From positions 5,724,001 through 5,788,000 of the forward strand of contig NZ_CP108093.1 of the NCBI RefSeq assembly GCF_036188265.1: a stretch of DNA of 64,000 nucleotides. Reading direction: 5' to 3'. Under the pieces are notes generated by a model, which saw nothing but the letters and a program-made list of their open reading frames with translations, did not search any database and was not told the origin of the DNA. The stretch is from Streptomyces sp. NBC_00247. GTDB taxonomy: Bacteria > Actinomycetota > Actinomycetes > Streptomycetales > Streptomycetaceae. How positions within the stretch are numbered: the stretch's first letter is position 1; each line of letters starts with the position of its first letter. Below, one piece after another: positions 25,784 to 34,277 of the stretch. The translations under genes and the position numbers were made by a program.

Positions 25784-25975
25784 ATGAGCATGGCCGTGGT
25801 CGGCATGGTGGCCGGCATGGCGCTCGGGTTCGCCGGGTACTTCGGCGGATTCGGTGCCTTCCTGCTGGTCGCCGCACTGGGCGCGGTCGGCTTCATCGCC
25901 GGCCGCTTCCTGGACGGCGACTGGGAACCCGGCGACTTCTTCCGGAGTCGCGAGCGCGGCGACCGGCAACGGTGA
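25784..25975 (+). CDS. small two-helix membrane protein of the Asp23 cluster
   Basis: 63 residues with two Gly-rich membrane helices (about 3-22 and 24-42) and a charged tail FLDGDWEPGDFFRSRERGDRQR. Such small DUF2273-like proteins accompany Asp23 and AmaP genes in firmicutes and actinobacteria. Its stop overlaps the next start as GTGA. Likely helps anchor the Asp23 proteins to the membrane; inferred from context. Confidence 0.8.
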   Translation: MSMAVVGMVAGMALGFAGYFGGFGAFLLVAALGAVGFIAGRFLDGDWEPGDFFRSRERGDRQR

Positions 25976-26325
25976 CCCCGGTGACCGGCCCGGTTCCCGC
26001 GGCGGAGCGCGGCGAGACCCGGATCGCCGACCGGGTCGTCGCGAAGATCGCGGCACAGGCCGCCCGGGAGGCGATCGACGAGGTCCCCGAGGACGGCTCA
26101 CCGCCCAATGCCTCGGTCACCGTTCACCGGGACTCCGCGCGGGTACACGTCAGCCTGGAACTCGGTTACCCCAGCGACATCGGCCGCCAGTGCGGGGCCG
26201 TGCGCCGGCAGGTGGCCGAGCGGGTCAGGACGCTGGCGGGAATGGAGGTGCCCGAGGTGGCCGTACGGATCGAACGCCTGCACTCGGCGGCGACGGGTTC
26301 CTCGGGACAGGGGAGGATCCGGTGA
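25972..26325 (+). CDS. second, short Asp23-like protein
   Basis: 117 residues, GTG at 25972 overlapping the previous stop. Minimal Asp23 fold: ETRIADRVVAKIAAQAAREAIDEV, VTVHRDSARVHVSLELGYPSDIGRQCGAVRRQVAERVRTLAGMEVPEVAVRIERLH. It lacks the acidic tail of the first Asp23 protein. It may hetero-oligomerise with it. Confidence 0.85.
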   Translation: MTPVTGPVPAAERGETRIADRVVAKIAAQAAREAIDEVPEDGSPPNASVTVHRDSARVHVSLELGYPSDIGRQCGAVRRQVAERVRTLAGMEVPEVAVRIERLHSAATGSSGQGRIR

Positions 26326-27026
26326 GCGAGCCCTCGTACTCGGACGGCCCAGGCGGCCCGGACGGCCCCCAGCACAGCACGCAGCGGCTCCCCGTCGTCG
26401 TGCCGGAGCCGCTCGGCCCCGAACGGAACGCCTCCTCGTCCACGTACCGGTCCGGCCCCGCGGCGGAGGAACCGGTCCGCGGACGGGCCGGGCGCTTCTG
26501 GTCGGCCCGCCGCGTCCCCGCCGCACTCCTCGCGCTCGTGGTGCTCGGCGCCTCGGGGCTCTTCCTCTACGACGTGGCGGCCGTGCGCGCCGACCACCCG
26601 GCGATGCAGTGGCGGCGCTCACTCGCCGACGGCCTCGCCGAACGCTCCCTCGACGACGTCTGGGTGCTCACCGGCGCCGGGATCGCCGCCGCGCTCGGAC
26701 TGTGGCTGCTCCTGATCGCCCTCACCCCGGGGCTGCGCTCCCTGCTGACGATGAGCCGCAGGCACCACGGGGTGCACGCGGCCCTCGACCGCACCGCGGC
26801 GGCCCTGGTCCTGCGCGACCGGGCCCAGGAGGTGTCCGGCGTGCAGTCCGTACGCGTCAGGTCGGGACGCCGCAAGGCCGCCGTACGGGCCGTCTCGCAC
26901 TTCCGCGAACTCGGCGAGGTACGGGCCGACCTGGAGTCCGCGCTCACCACCGCCATCGCCGAACTCGGCCTCGCCAAGCCGCCGAAGCTTTCCGTGCGCG
27001 TCCACCGGGCCGCCAAGAAGGGATGA
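26322..27026 (+). CDS. DUF6286-type membrane protein of the Asp23 cluster
   Basis: 234 residues, GTG at 26322 overlapping the previous stop, with GGGGAGG upstream. A disordered N-terminus of about 60 residues, a membrane helix (VPAALLALVVLGASGLFLYDV), a short outside loop, a second helix (GAGIAAALGLWLLLIALTP), then a cytoplasmic domain of about 110 residues resembling an Asp23 half (GVQSVRVRSGRRKAAVRAVSHF). The layout resembles AmaP, a membrane anchor with two helices and a cytoplasmic interaction domain. Confidence 0.8.
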   Translation: MSEPSYSDGPGGPDGPQHSTQRLPVVVPEPLGPERNASSSTYRSGPAAEEPVRGRAGRFWSARRVPAALLALVVLGASGLFLYDVAAVRADHPAMQWRRSLADGLAERSLDDVWVLTGAGIAAALGLWLLLIALTPGLRSLLTMSRRHHGVHAALDRTAAALVLRDRAQEVSGVQSVRVRSGRRKAAVRAVSHFRELGEVRADLESALTTAIAELGLAKPPKLSVRVHRAAKKG

Positions 27027-27610
27027 GCGCCATGCTCCGCACGGTCAACCGGGTCCTGCTCGCCCTCGCCGGACTGATCCTCGTAGCCGTCGGCGGCACC
27101 GTGCTCGCCACCGGCCTCGGTGCCGCGGTGCCGTCCTGGTTCCCTTGGAACGGGAAGTCCGACGTGCTGCTCAGCGACGCGGACCGGGGCCGCTGGCGCG
27201 ACGAGAGCTGGTGGTGGCCGACCGTCATCGCCATCCTCGCCGTGCTCGTCGTGCTCGCCCTGTGGTGGCTGCTCGCCCAGCTGCGGCGGGCCCGGCTCGC
27301 CACGGTACTGGTCGACAGCGGCGACGGCGAGGGGGCGCTGCTGCGGGGCCGGGCCCTGGAGGGCGTGCTCGCCGCGGAGGCGGGCGGCCTCGACGGAGTC
27401 GCCCGGGCCCAGGCCGCGCTGACCGGCCGCCGCACCGCCCCGCAGGCCCGCGTTCGCATGCAGCTGGAACCGCACGCCGTCCCGGCGGAGGCGCTCCGCG
27501 GCTTCTCCGACGAGGCGCTGGCCCACGCCCGCGCCTCGGCCGGGCTGGACGAGCTGCCGGCCGAGGTGCTGCTGAAGGCCGTCAAGCACCGCGCGGAACG
27601 CGTCACCTGA
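27023..27610 (+). CDS. AmaP-like alkaline shock membrane anchor
   Basis: 195 residues, ATG at 27023 overlapping the previous stop as ATGA. N-terminal helix (VLLALAGLILVAVGGTVLATGL), loop with PSWFPWNGKSDVLLSDADRGRW, second helix (VIAILAVLVVLALWWLLAQL) and a cytoplasmic domain of about 100 residues (ALLRGRALEGVLAAEAGGLDGV) as in AmaP proteins. Likely the tether that brings the Asp23 proteins to the membrane. Last gene of the cluster, convergent with the SDR gene. Confidence 0.85.
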   Translation: MSAMLRTVNRVLLALAGLILVAVGGTVLATGLGAAVPSWFPWNGKSDVLLSDADRGRWRDESWWWPTVIAILAVLVVLALWWLLAQLRRARLATVLVDSGDGEGALLRGRALEGVLAAEAGGLDGVARAQAALTGRRTAPQARVRMQLEPHAVPAEALRGFSDEALAHARASAGLDELPAEVLLKAVKHRAERVT

Positions 27611-27633
27611 CGGAGCCGTACGCCGGCTTGGGC

Positions 27634-28389
27634 TCAGAACCCGTGCCGGGCACCGCCGTCCACCGGCAGCATGATGCCGGTGAGGTAGGACGCGGCGGGG
27701 GAGAGCAGGAAGGCCGCGGTCTTCCCGAACTCCTCGGGCGTGCCGTACCGGCGCAGCGGGATGCGGGCCTCGCTCGCGGTGCGAGCCGCGTCCGCGTCGC
27801 CGGAGAGCGCGTCGAGCTCGCGCACCCGGTCGGTGTCGATGCGGGAGGGCAGCAGGCCGATCACCCGGATGCCGCGCGGCCCGAGGTCGTTCGCCAGGGA
27901 CTTGGCGAAACCGGCCAGCCCGGGGCGCAGCCCGTTGGAGACGGTCAGGCCGGGGATCGGCTCGTGGACCGACCCGGAGAGCACGAAGCCGATGACCCCG
28001 CCTTCGCCGAGTTCGGCCGCCGCCGCGCGGGCCAGGCGCACCGCACCGAGGAAGACCGACTCGAAGGCCGACTGCCACTGCTCGTCGGTGTTGTCGGCGG
28101 CGGAACCCGGCGGCGGCCCGCCGACGCTGATCAGTACGCCGTCGAGCCGGCCGAACCGTTCCCTCGCCGCGTTCAGCAGCGTCCGGGCGGCGGTCGGGTC
28201 GCCGTTGTCGGCCGCGACGCCGAGAGCGTCGGGGCCGAGCGCGGCGGCGGCGGCCGTGATGCTCTTCTCGTCCCGTCCGGTGATGAGCACCTTCGCGCCG
28301 TCCGCCGCCAGAGCGGTCGCCGCGGCGTTGCCGAGCCCTCGGCTGGCCCCGGTGACGACGTAGACGCGGTCCTTCAGTCCAAGATCCAT
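27634..28389 (-). CDS. SDR family oxidoreductase with altered active site
   Basis: 251 residues. Rossmann cofactor motif TGASRGLG (about 14-21), AADNGD and the C-terminal LTGIMLPVDGGARHG show an SDR of the FabG-like class. The usual catalytic Tyr-x3-Lys is absent: after the conserved Ser (LSGSVHEPIPGL) the expected place reads VSNGLRPGL. So it may not be a standard dehydrogenase, or it may use another Tyr. It starts 4 bp after the stop of the GH15 gene and belongs to its operon. Confidence 0.85.
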   Translation of the reverse strand: MDLGLKDRVYVVTGASRGLGNAAATALAADGAKVLITGRDEKSITAAAAALGPDALGVAADNGDPTAARTLLNAARERFGRLDGVLISVGGPPPGSAADNTDEQWQSAFESVFLGAVRLARAAAAELGEGGVIGFVLSGSVHEPIPGLTVSNGLRPGLAGFAKSLANDLGPRGIRVIGLLPSRIDTDRVRELDALSGDADAARTASEARIPLRRYGTPEEFGKTAAFLLSPAASYLTGIMLPVDGGARHGF

Positions 28390-28393
28390 GGCC

Positions 28394-30187
28394 CTATCCT
28401 GCCGCCTCGTCCCCGGCGAGGGCCACCGCCGTGTTCACCAGCCCGATGTGGCTGAACGCCTGCGGGTAGTTCCCCAGCTGGCGGCCCGTCACCGTGTCGT
28501 ACTCCTCGGCCAGCAGGCCCACGTCGTTGCGCAGCTCCAGCAGCCGCTCGAAGAGCTCCTCCGCCTCGGTGGGGCGCCCGGTCCGCAGCAGCGCGTCCGC
28601 GAGCCAGAACGTGCAGACGATGAAGGCCCCCTCCTCGCCCGGCAGCCCGTCCACCGACGCCCCCTCGGTGCTGTAGCGGCGGACCAGGCCGTCGCTGCCC
28701 AGCTCCGCGCGGATGGCGTCGACCGTGCCGACGATCCGCGGGTCGTCCGGCGGCAGGAAACCCGTACGGACCATGAGGAGCGTCGCCGCGTCCAGCGCCT
28801 TCGAGCCGTACGACTGGGTGAAGGTGTTCCGCACGGGGTCGTACCCCTTCGCGCACACCTCGGCGTGCACCGCGTCGCGCATCGCGCGCCAGCGGTCCGG
28901 GTCGCCCGGCAGGGAGGGGTCGGACTCCAGGGAGGCGACCGCGCGGTCCGCCGCGACCCAGGCCATCACCTTCGAGTGGACGAAGTGCTGCCGCTCGCCC
29001 CGGATCTCCCACAGGCCCTCGTCGGGCTCGCGCCAGGTGGACTCCAGGAAGCCGAGCAGGCTGAGCTGGAGGTTCCAGGCGTGCGGCTTGTCGCTCAGGC
29101 CCGCGTCCCGGGCGAGGCGGAGTGCGTCGATGACCTCGCCGTACACGTCGAGCTGGAGCTGACGGACCGCCGCGTTGCCGGTGCGGACCGGCCGGGAGCC
29201 CTCGTACCCGGACAGCCAGGGCAGCTCCGTCTCGGGCAGCCGGCGCTCACCGGCCAGCCCGTACATGATCTGGAGGTCGGCCGGGTCGCCTGCGACGGCG
29301 CGCAGCAGCCAGTCCCGCCAGGCCGCCGCCTCGTCCAGGTAGCCGGCGGCGAGCAGTGCGCCGAGGGTCAGAGTGGCGTCCCGCAGCCAGCAGTAGCGGT
29401 AGTCCCAGTTCCGTACTCCCCCGATCTCCTCGGGGAGCGAGGTGGTCGGGGCCGCCACGATCCCGCCGGTCGGCCGGTACGTCAGCGCCTTCAGCGTGAT
29501 CAGCGACCTGAGCACCGCGTCCCGGTACTTCCCCTGATAGGTGCAGGTCGCCGACCACTTCGCCCAGTCCTTCAAGGTGTGCTTCAGCGCTTTGTACGGG
29601 TCGATCAGCTTCGGGCGCGGCGAGTGCGAGGGGTGCCAGGTCAGGACGAACGCCACCTGCTCGCCCTCGGCGACCGTGAAGGAGGAGCAGGTGCTGAACT
29701 GCTGCCCCCACGTCTTGACCGGCGGGTCGCTGCGCAGCCAGACCGAGTCCGGCCCGGCGACCGCCACCCGGTGGCCGTGCGAGCGGCGCATCCAGGGCAC
29801 GATGGAGCCGAAGTCGAAGCGCAGCCGCAGCACCGAGCTCATCTCGACGCTCCCGCTGATCCCCTCGACGATCCGCATCAGGTCCGGCGACTTGTCGCGC
29901 TGCGGCATGAAGTCGGAGACCTTCACCGTCCCGGTGGGGGTCTCCCAGTACGTCTCCAGGACGAGGGATTCGTCGGCGTAGCCGCGACGGGTGCAGGTGT
30001 CGGACGCGGCGGTGCCCTCGGGCGCGATCCGCCAGTGTCCGTTGTCCTCGTCGCCCAGCAGCGCCGCGAAGCAGGCGCCCGAGTCGAAGCGCGGCAGGCA
30101 GAGCCAGTCGACGGAACCGTTTCTGCCGACGAGTGCGGCCGTCTGGAGATCGCCGATGAGGGCGTAGTCCTCGATACGTTGAGTCAC
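28394..30187 (-). CDS. GH15 family glucoamylase/trehalase-like enzyme
   Basis: 597 residues, no signal peptide, so cytoplasmic. An N-terminal beta-sandwich (IEDYALIGDLQTAALVGRNGSVDWLCLPRFDS) is followed by an (alpha/alpha)6 barrel with RNWDYRYCWLRDATLTL, a GH15 signature, and the late NYPQAFSHIGLVNTA. Mycobacterial proteins of this type hydrolyse trehalose, so trehalase is a good guess for an actinomycete, with glucoamylase or dextranase as alternatives. Closely followed by the SDR gene. Confidence 0.88.
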   Translation of the reverse strand: MTQRIEDYALIGDLQTAALVGRNGSVDWLCLPRFDSGACFAALLGDEDNGHWRIAPEGTAASDTCTRRGYADESLVLETYWETPTGTVKVSDFMPQRDKSPDLMRIVEGISGSVEMSSVLRLRFDFGSIVPWMRRSHGHRVAVAGPDSVWLRSDPPVKTWGQQFSTCSSFTVAEGEQVAFVLTWHPSHSPRPKLIDPYKALKHTLKDWAKWSATCTYQGKYRDAVLRSLITLKALTYRPTGGIVAAPTTSLPEEIGGVRNWDYRYCWLRDATLTLGALLAAGYLDEAAAWRDWLLRAVAGDPADLQIMYGLAGERRLPETELPWLSGYEGSRPVRTGNAAVRQLQLDVYGEVIDALRLARDAGLSDKPHAWNLQLSLLGFLESTWREPDEGLWEIRGERQHFVHSKVMAWVAADRAVASLESDPSLPGDPDRWRAMRDAVHAEVCAKGYDPVRNTFTQSYGSKALDAATLLMVRTGFLPPDDPRIVGTVDAIRAELGSDGLVRRYSTEGASVDGLPGEEGAFIVCTFWLADALLRTGRPTEAEELFERLLELRNDVGLLAEEYDTVTGRQLGNYPQAFSHIGLVNTAVALAGDEAAG

Positions 30188-30286
30188 GCAGTTGCGTTTT
30201 CCCGAATGGGGCCGTTGCTAAGCAGGCGGGATGCCGGCGGGGCGGGGCCGTCCGGGTGGACGCGTGACCGCGTGCCCGAGGTTTCC

Positions 30287-31087
30287 CTACACGCGGGCGG
30301 GCTCCGGCTCCCCGGCCCCCTCCGCGGCGGCCTGTGCCGCCGCCTCCGCACGGTCGCGCTTCTCCCGGCGTACCAGCACCGTCCAGCCGACCGGCACACC
30401 GGCCGCGAACAGCCACCACTGCACGGCGTACGCCATGTGAGGGCCGATCGAATCGTGGTCGGGGGTGGCGATCTGCTCGGGCGAGTTCCCCGCTGCCGCG
30501 GGCGCGGTCATCTCGATGTAGCCGCCGAGGACCGGACGGGAGAGCAGCGCCGACTGCTGGGCGCTGTTGATCAGCATGACCTGGCGGTCCGGCAGTCCCT
30601 TGAGGTCCTTGATGCCGCTGGTGTCCGTCGTCTCGTCCGCCATCAGCCGACCGGTGACGGTGACGTCGCCCTTCGGGGCGGCCGGTACGTCGGGGAAGGC
30701 CGACTGGTCGGCGGCGGACTCGACCCAGCCGCGGTTCACCATGACGGTGCCGCCGCCGTCGAGGTTCATCGGGGTGAGGACGTGCACCCCGATGCGGCCG
30801 TCGTCGGAGGTACGGCGGCGCACCACGACCTCGTGGGCGGTGTCGAAGGTGCCCCGGGCGGTGACCGTGCGCCAGTAGTCCGCGCGGGGCACGGTGTGAC
30901 CGGGCGAAGTGAGCCGTTGGACGGGCTCCGGATCGGCGGAGAGGTTCCGCGCGATCAGGGCGTTCTGCGCGACCTTGTGCTGGTGGCGGTGCAGCTGCCA
31001 GAAGCCCAGCTCGACCATGGTCGGGATCAGGACGAGGACGAGGAGGGTGACGAGCACCCACTGCCGGGTCAACAGGAAGCGGTACAC
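30287..31087 (-). CDS. SURF1-like cytochrome oxidase assembly protein
   Basis: 266 residues from GTG at 31087, giving the typical start MYRFLLTRQWV; a TTG at 31102 is in frame. Two membrane helices, near 9-28 (TLLVLVLIPTMVELGFWQLHR) and near the C-terminus (WWLFAAGVPVGWTVLV), flank an external domain with VMVNRGWVE. SURF1 proteins aid heme A insertion into aa3-type cytochrome oxidase. The C-terminal tail is charged and Ala/Glu-rich. Confidence 0.92.
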   Translation of the reverse strand: MYRFLLTRQWVLVTLLVLVLIPTMVELGFWQLHRHQHKVAQNALIARNLSADPEPVQRLTSPGHTVPRADYWRTVTARGTFDTAHEVVVRRRTSDDGRIGVHVLTPMNLDGGGTVMVNRGWVESAADQSAFPDVPAAPKGDVTVTGRLMADETTDTSGIKDLKGLPDRQVMLINSAQQSALLSRPVLGGYIEMTAPAAAGNSPEQIATPDHDSIGPHMAYAVQWWLFAAGVPVGWTVLVRREKRDRAEAAAQAAAEGAGEPEPARV

Positions 31088-31147
31088 CCCATGACCGTAC
31101 AACCGGGGTCATGGGGTGCGTCACGGTGGGGTGGTCCGTCGGGCCCG

Positions 31148-31381
31148 TCACACTTTGTCCACGATGCCCGCCTTTCCCTCGGCGCGGGCGCAGTGACCGC
31201 CGCAGAACCAGTGCCCGTCCACCTCGACGCCCTGCCCGATCACCTGCACACGGCAGTGCTCACAGATCGGCGCCATGCGGTGGATGGCGCAGGCGAAGCA
31301 GTCGAAGACGTGCACCGCGCCCTGCGCGTGCACCTCGAAGGACATCCCGTAGTCGTTTCCGCAAACCTCACAACGTGCCAT
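31148..31381 (-). CDS. small cysteine-rich zinc-ribbon protein
   Basis: 77 residues with nine Cys and several His: CEVCGNDYGMSFE, FDCFACAIHRM, ICEHCRVQVIG and HWFCGGHC. The paired CxxC motifs suggest two zinc sites. No enzyme domain. It lies 60 bp before SURF1 and 69 bp after the exonuclease gene on the same strand, possibly co-transcribed. Role unknown; metal binding or protein interaction is likely. Confidence 0.75.
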   Translation of the reverse strand: MARCEVCGNDYGMSFEVHAQGAVHVFDCFACAIHRMAPICEHCRVQVIGQGVEVDGHWFCGGHCARAEGKAGIVDKV

Positions 31382-31450
31382 GCGCCACAGGGTGGGACGC
31401 GGGCGAGCGGCGGGCGAGCGGCGGCCGGGCGAGTCGCCGCCGGTTCACTC

Positions 31451-32425
31451 CTATGCCTGTGGTGCGGCCGGTGCCACGTCCCGCAGCAGATGGGTGAAGG
31501 CCGCCTCGTCCACCACCGGCGTACCGAACGACTTCGCCTTGACCGTCTTCGAGGTCGCGGAGTCCGGGTCGTTGGTCACCAGCAGGCTGGTGAGACGCGA
31601 CACACTCGTCGCGATGTGCAGCCCGGCCTCCACCGCGCGGTCCTCCAGCAGCTCGCGGTCGACCGAGGTGTCCCCGGAGAACGCCACCCGCATGCCCTGC
31701 TTCAACGGCTGGTCCGCGCTGTACCGCCCCGGATTGGGGTACGGGCAGGCGGCCCGCTTCCGCGAGGGGCGCCAGCTGTTCTGCCCGTACGAAGGCTGGT
31801 GGCCGATCTTCGGCCGCACCGGCGAGTCCGACCACTCCGTCAGCGGCCGGCACTCCAGCAGCGGCAGCCGCACCCCGTCCCGCGCCGCCGCCCGCAGGCT
31901 CGGCCGGAACGCCTCGGCCAGCACCCGGGCGTCGTCCAGCGCGTGGTGCGCCTGCTCCTGGACGACCCCGAAGTGCGAAGCCAGGGAGGACAACTTGTGG
32001 TTGGGCAGCGGCAGCCGCAGCTCCTTGGCCAGAGCGATGGTGCAGAGCCGCTGTTCGACCGGGGCGACCACGGAGGCGCGCGCGTACTCACGGGCGATCA
32101 TCGACCAGTCGAACGCGGCGTTGTGGGCGACCAGCACCCGGCCGGTGAGGTACTCCGAGAGCTGCCCGGCGATCTCCGCGAAGAGCGGGGCGCCTTCGAG
32201 CACCTCGGTGGTCAGGCCGTGGATCCACACCGGTCCCGGGTCGCGCTCCGGATTCACCAGCGTGTACCAGTGGTCCTCGATCTCGCCCCGGGAGTCCAGG
32301 CGGTAGACGGCGGCGGACACTATCCGGTCGTCGCGGGCGAGTCCGGTGGTCTCCACGTCGACGACCGCGTACCCCTGGGGATACGCGGCCGGCCACGGCG
32401 CTGCGGTCTGACGGTCGTCGAGCAT
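31451..32425 (-). CDS. DEDD exonuclease with C-terminal BRCT domain
   Basis: 324 residues, ATG at 32425. DnaQ-like 3'-5' exonuclease: ExoI YAVVDVETTGL (about 19-29), ExoII VLVAHNAAFDWSM, ExoIII HHALDDARVLAEAF with the catalytic His and Asp. After a linker with a conserved YPNPG stretch comes a BRCT domain (GMRVAFSGDTSVDRELLEDRAVEAGL, SLLVTNDPDSATSKTVKA). It resembles the epsilon-like exonuclease-BRCT proteins of actinobacteria, probably for DNA repair. A TATTCT box eight bases before the ATG suggests leaderless transcription. Confidence 0.9.
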   Translation of the reverse strand: MLDDRQTAAPWPAAYPQGYAVVDVETTGLARDDRIVSAAVYRLDSRGEIEDHWYTLVNPERDPGPVWIHGLTTEVLEGAPLFAEIAGQLSEYLTGRVLVAHNAAFDWSMIAREYARASVVAPVEQRLCTIALAKELRLPLPNHKLSSLASHFGVVQEQAHHALDDARVLAEAFRPSLRAAARDGVRLPLLECRPLTEWSDSPVRPKIGHQPSYGQNSWRPSRKRAACPYPNPGRYSADQPLKQGMRVAFSGDTSVDRELLEDRAVEAGLHIATSVSRLTSLLVTNDPDSATSKTVKAKSFGTPVVDEAAFTHLLRDVAPAAPQA

Positions 32426-32536
32426 GGTCACAGAGAATACGGGCCGAGACCGACAGTCCCCTATTCGGCCGCCTTCCGGACGCCGATGCGGTACGGGTGC
32501 TCCCGCTGGTTCCCCGGGCGGTGAGACGATCCGCGG

Positions 32537-33259
32537 GTGACGGACACCCAAGGCGCCCCGCAGCACGACGAGCCCCACGACGGGGCCCTCGGAACCCGGT
32601 TGAACTGGCTGCGGGCCGCCGTCCTCGGAGCCAACGACGGCGTGGTCTCCACGGCCGGCCTCGTCGTCGGTGTGGCGGGCGCCACGGGCGACCGGAGCAC
32701 GCTGCTCACGGCGGGGCTCGCCGGACTGCTGGCGGGGTCGATGTCCATGGCCGCCGGGGAGTACGTCTCCGTCTCCACCCAGCGCGACTCCGAGAAGGCC
32801 GCCCTCGCCACCGAGCGCCGCGAGCTCCGCGACGAACCCGAGGCGGAACTGGTCGAGCTGACCGACCTCCTGGAGGGCAAGGGCCTCAGCCACGAGGTCG
32901 CCCGCGAGGCAGCCCTCCAGCTCACCGCACGCGACGCGCTGCGCGCCCACGCGGAGGTGGAGCTCGGCATCGACCCCGACGAGCTCACCAACCCCTGGCA
33001 CGCGGCGGGCGCCAGCTTCCTCGCGTTCACGGCGGGCGCGCTGCTGCCGCTGCTCGCGATCGTGCTGCCCCCGTCTTCGTACCGGCTGCCGGTGACCGTG
33101 GCCTCGGTGCTCGTCGCCCTCACGGCGACCGGCTGGTGGAGCGCCCGCCTCGGCAACGCTCCGGTGGCTCCGGCGGTGCTGCGCAACGCGGGCGGGGGAG
33201 CGGTGGCGATGGGCGTCACCTACGCGGCGGGGACGCTGCTGGGGATGGCCGGGGTGTGA
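32537..33259 (+). CDS. VIT1/CCC1 family transporter
   Basis: 240 residues: LGANDGVVSTAGLVVGVAGA and SMSMAAGEYVSVSTQRDSE are VIT1/CCC1 signatures. A charged cytoplasmic helix pair (RDSEKAALATERRELRDEPEAELVELTDLL) and three more membrane helices complete the fold. The family moves Fe2+ or Mn2+ out of the cytoplasm. GTG start at 32537. The next gene is 115 bp away. Confidence 0.9.
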   Translation: MTDTQGAPQHDEPHDGALGTRLNWLRAAVLGANDGVVSTAGLVVGVAGATGDRSTLLTAGLAGLLAGSMSMAAGEYVSVSTQRDSEKAALATERRELRDEPEAELVELTDLLEGKGLSHEVAREAALQLTARDALRAHAEVELGIDPDELTNPWHAAGASFLAFTAGALLPLLAIVLPPSSYRLPVTVASVLVALTATGWWSARLGNAPVAPAVLRNAGGGAVAMGVTYAAGTLLGMAGV

Positions 33260-33276
33260 ACCCGCAGCGGTCCCTG

Positions 33277-33356
33277 TTGGTGGAACTCACCAAACAACAG
33301 GGGTGGTTCCTCCCGCTTACTTGGTGGTAACCACGTCTGTTCCGCCACCCCGTGGC
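33277..33356. promoter_or_regulatory. short inverted repeats before the AGMO-like gene
   Basis: TTGGTG-GAACT-CACCAA near 33280 and the near-palindrome GTGGTAACCAC near 33325 lie between the VIT gene and the AGMO-like gene. Both carry GGTG/CACC half sites, so they may be operators. The -10-like TACGGT just before 33368 would give a leaderless start. Confidence 0.4.
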
Positions 33357-33374
33357 AGCCCTACGGTTCATCGC

Positions 33375-34277
33375 ATGGAGCCGAACCTGCCCGATGTCGT
33401 GCTGTGGTCCCTGCCGGCCTTCGTCCTGCTCGCCCTCGTCGAGATGATCAGCTACCGCTTCCACCCGGACGAGGACGCCGCCGGCTACGACACCAGGGAC
33501 GCGGCCACCAGCGTCACCATGGGGCTCGGCTCGCTCGGCTTCGACCTGCTGTGGAAGATACCGATCCTCGCGATCTACACGGCGGTGTACGAACTCACCC
33601 CGCTGCGGGTCCCCGTCCTGTGGTGGACGGTCCTGCTCATGCTGCTCGCCCAGGACCTCCTCTACTACTGGTCCCACCGCGGCCACCACGTCGTCCGCCT
33701 GCTCTGGGCCTGCCACGTGGTCCACCACTCCAGCCGGAAGTTCAACCTCACCACCGCACTGCGCCAGCCCTGGACCTCCGCGACCGTCTGGCCGTTCTAC
33801 CTGCCGATGGTCGCCTGCGGGGTGCACCCCGCCGCGCTCGCCTTCTGCCAGTCCGCCAACCTCGTCTACCAGTTCTGGGTGCACACCGAACGCGTCGGGA
33901 AGCTGCCCCGCCCCTTCGAGTACGTCCTCAACACGCCCTCGCACCACCGGGTGCACCATGCCTCCCAGGGCGGCTACCTGGACCGGAACTTCGGGGGCAT
34001 CCTGATCCTCTGGGACCGGCTCTTCGGGTCGTTCACCGAGGAGGGGGAACGGCCCGTCTACGGCCTCACCAAGAACATCGCCACCCACAACCCGCTGCGC
34101 GTCGCCACCCACGAGTACGCGGCCATCGCCCGCGACGTCCGGGCGGCGACGAGCTGGAGCGAGCGCGCCGGACGGATCTTCCGGGGCCCCGGCTGGCAGC
34201 CCGCCACCGCGACCGCAACCGCCGCCACCACCGCCCCGGCCCCGCGACACCCCCCGGTCACCGGGACCGCCGGATGA
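33375..34277 (+). CDS. sterol desaturase superfamily protein, AGMO-like
   Basis: 300 residues, ATG at 33375, about seven bases after TACGGT (leaderless-like). Several membrane helices and the eight-His di-iron pattern of fatty acid hydroxylases: YYWSHRGHH, CHVVHHSSRKFN and NTPSHHRVHHASQGG. The stretches HHSSRKFNLTTALRQ and GGILILWDRLFGSF, then VYGLTKNI, closely recall alkylglycerol monooxygenase (AGMO/TMEM195), which breaks the ether bond of alkylglycerols. The tail is Ala/Thr/Pro-rich. The stop overlaps the YhhN gene (ATGA). Hydroxylation of an alkyl lipid is likely; ether-lipid cleavage is inferred. Confidence 0.88.
   Translation: MEPNLPDVVLWSLPAFVLLALVEMISYRFHPDEDAAGYDTRDAATSVTMGLGSLGFDLLWKIPILAIYTAVYELTPLRVPVLWWTVLLMLLAQDLLYYWSHRGHHVVRLLWACHVVHHSSRKFNLTTALRQPWTSATVWPFYLPMVACGVHPAALAFCQSANLVYQFWVHTERVGKLPRPFEYVLNTPSHHRVHHASQGGYLDRNFGGILILWDRLFGSFTEEGERPVYGLTKNIATHNPLRVATHEYAAIARDVRAATSWSERAGRIFRGPGWQPATATATAATTAPAPRHPPVTGTAG

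Noticed and set aside
28388..32524. Very long plus-strand open frame (over 1300 codons) opposite several genes
   Set aside because: It runs antisense through GH15, SURF1 and the exonuclease genes, is Arg/Gly/Val/Asp-rich without any motif, and results from GC-rich third positions of the real genes.
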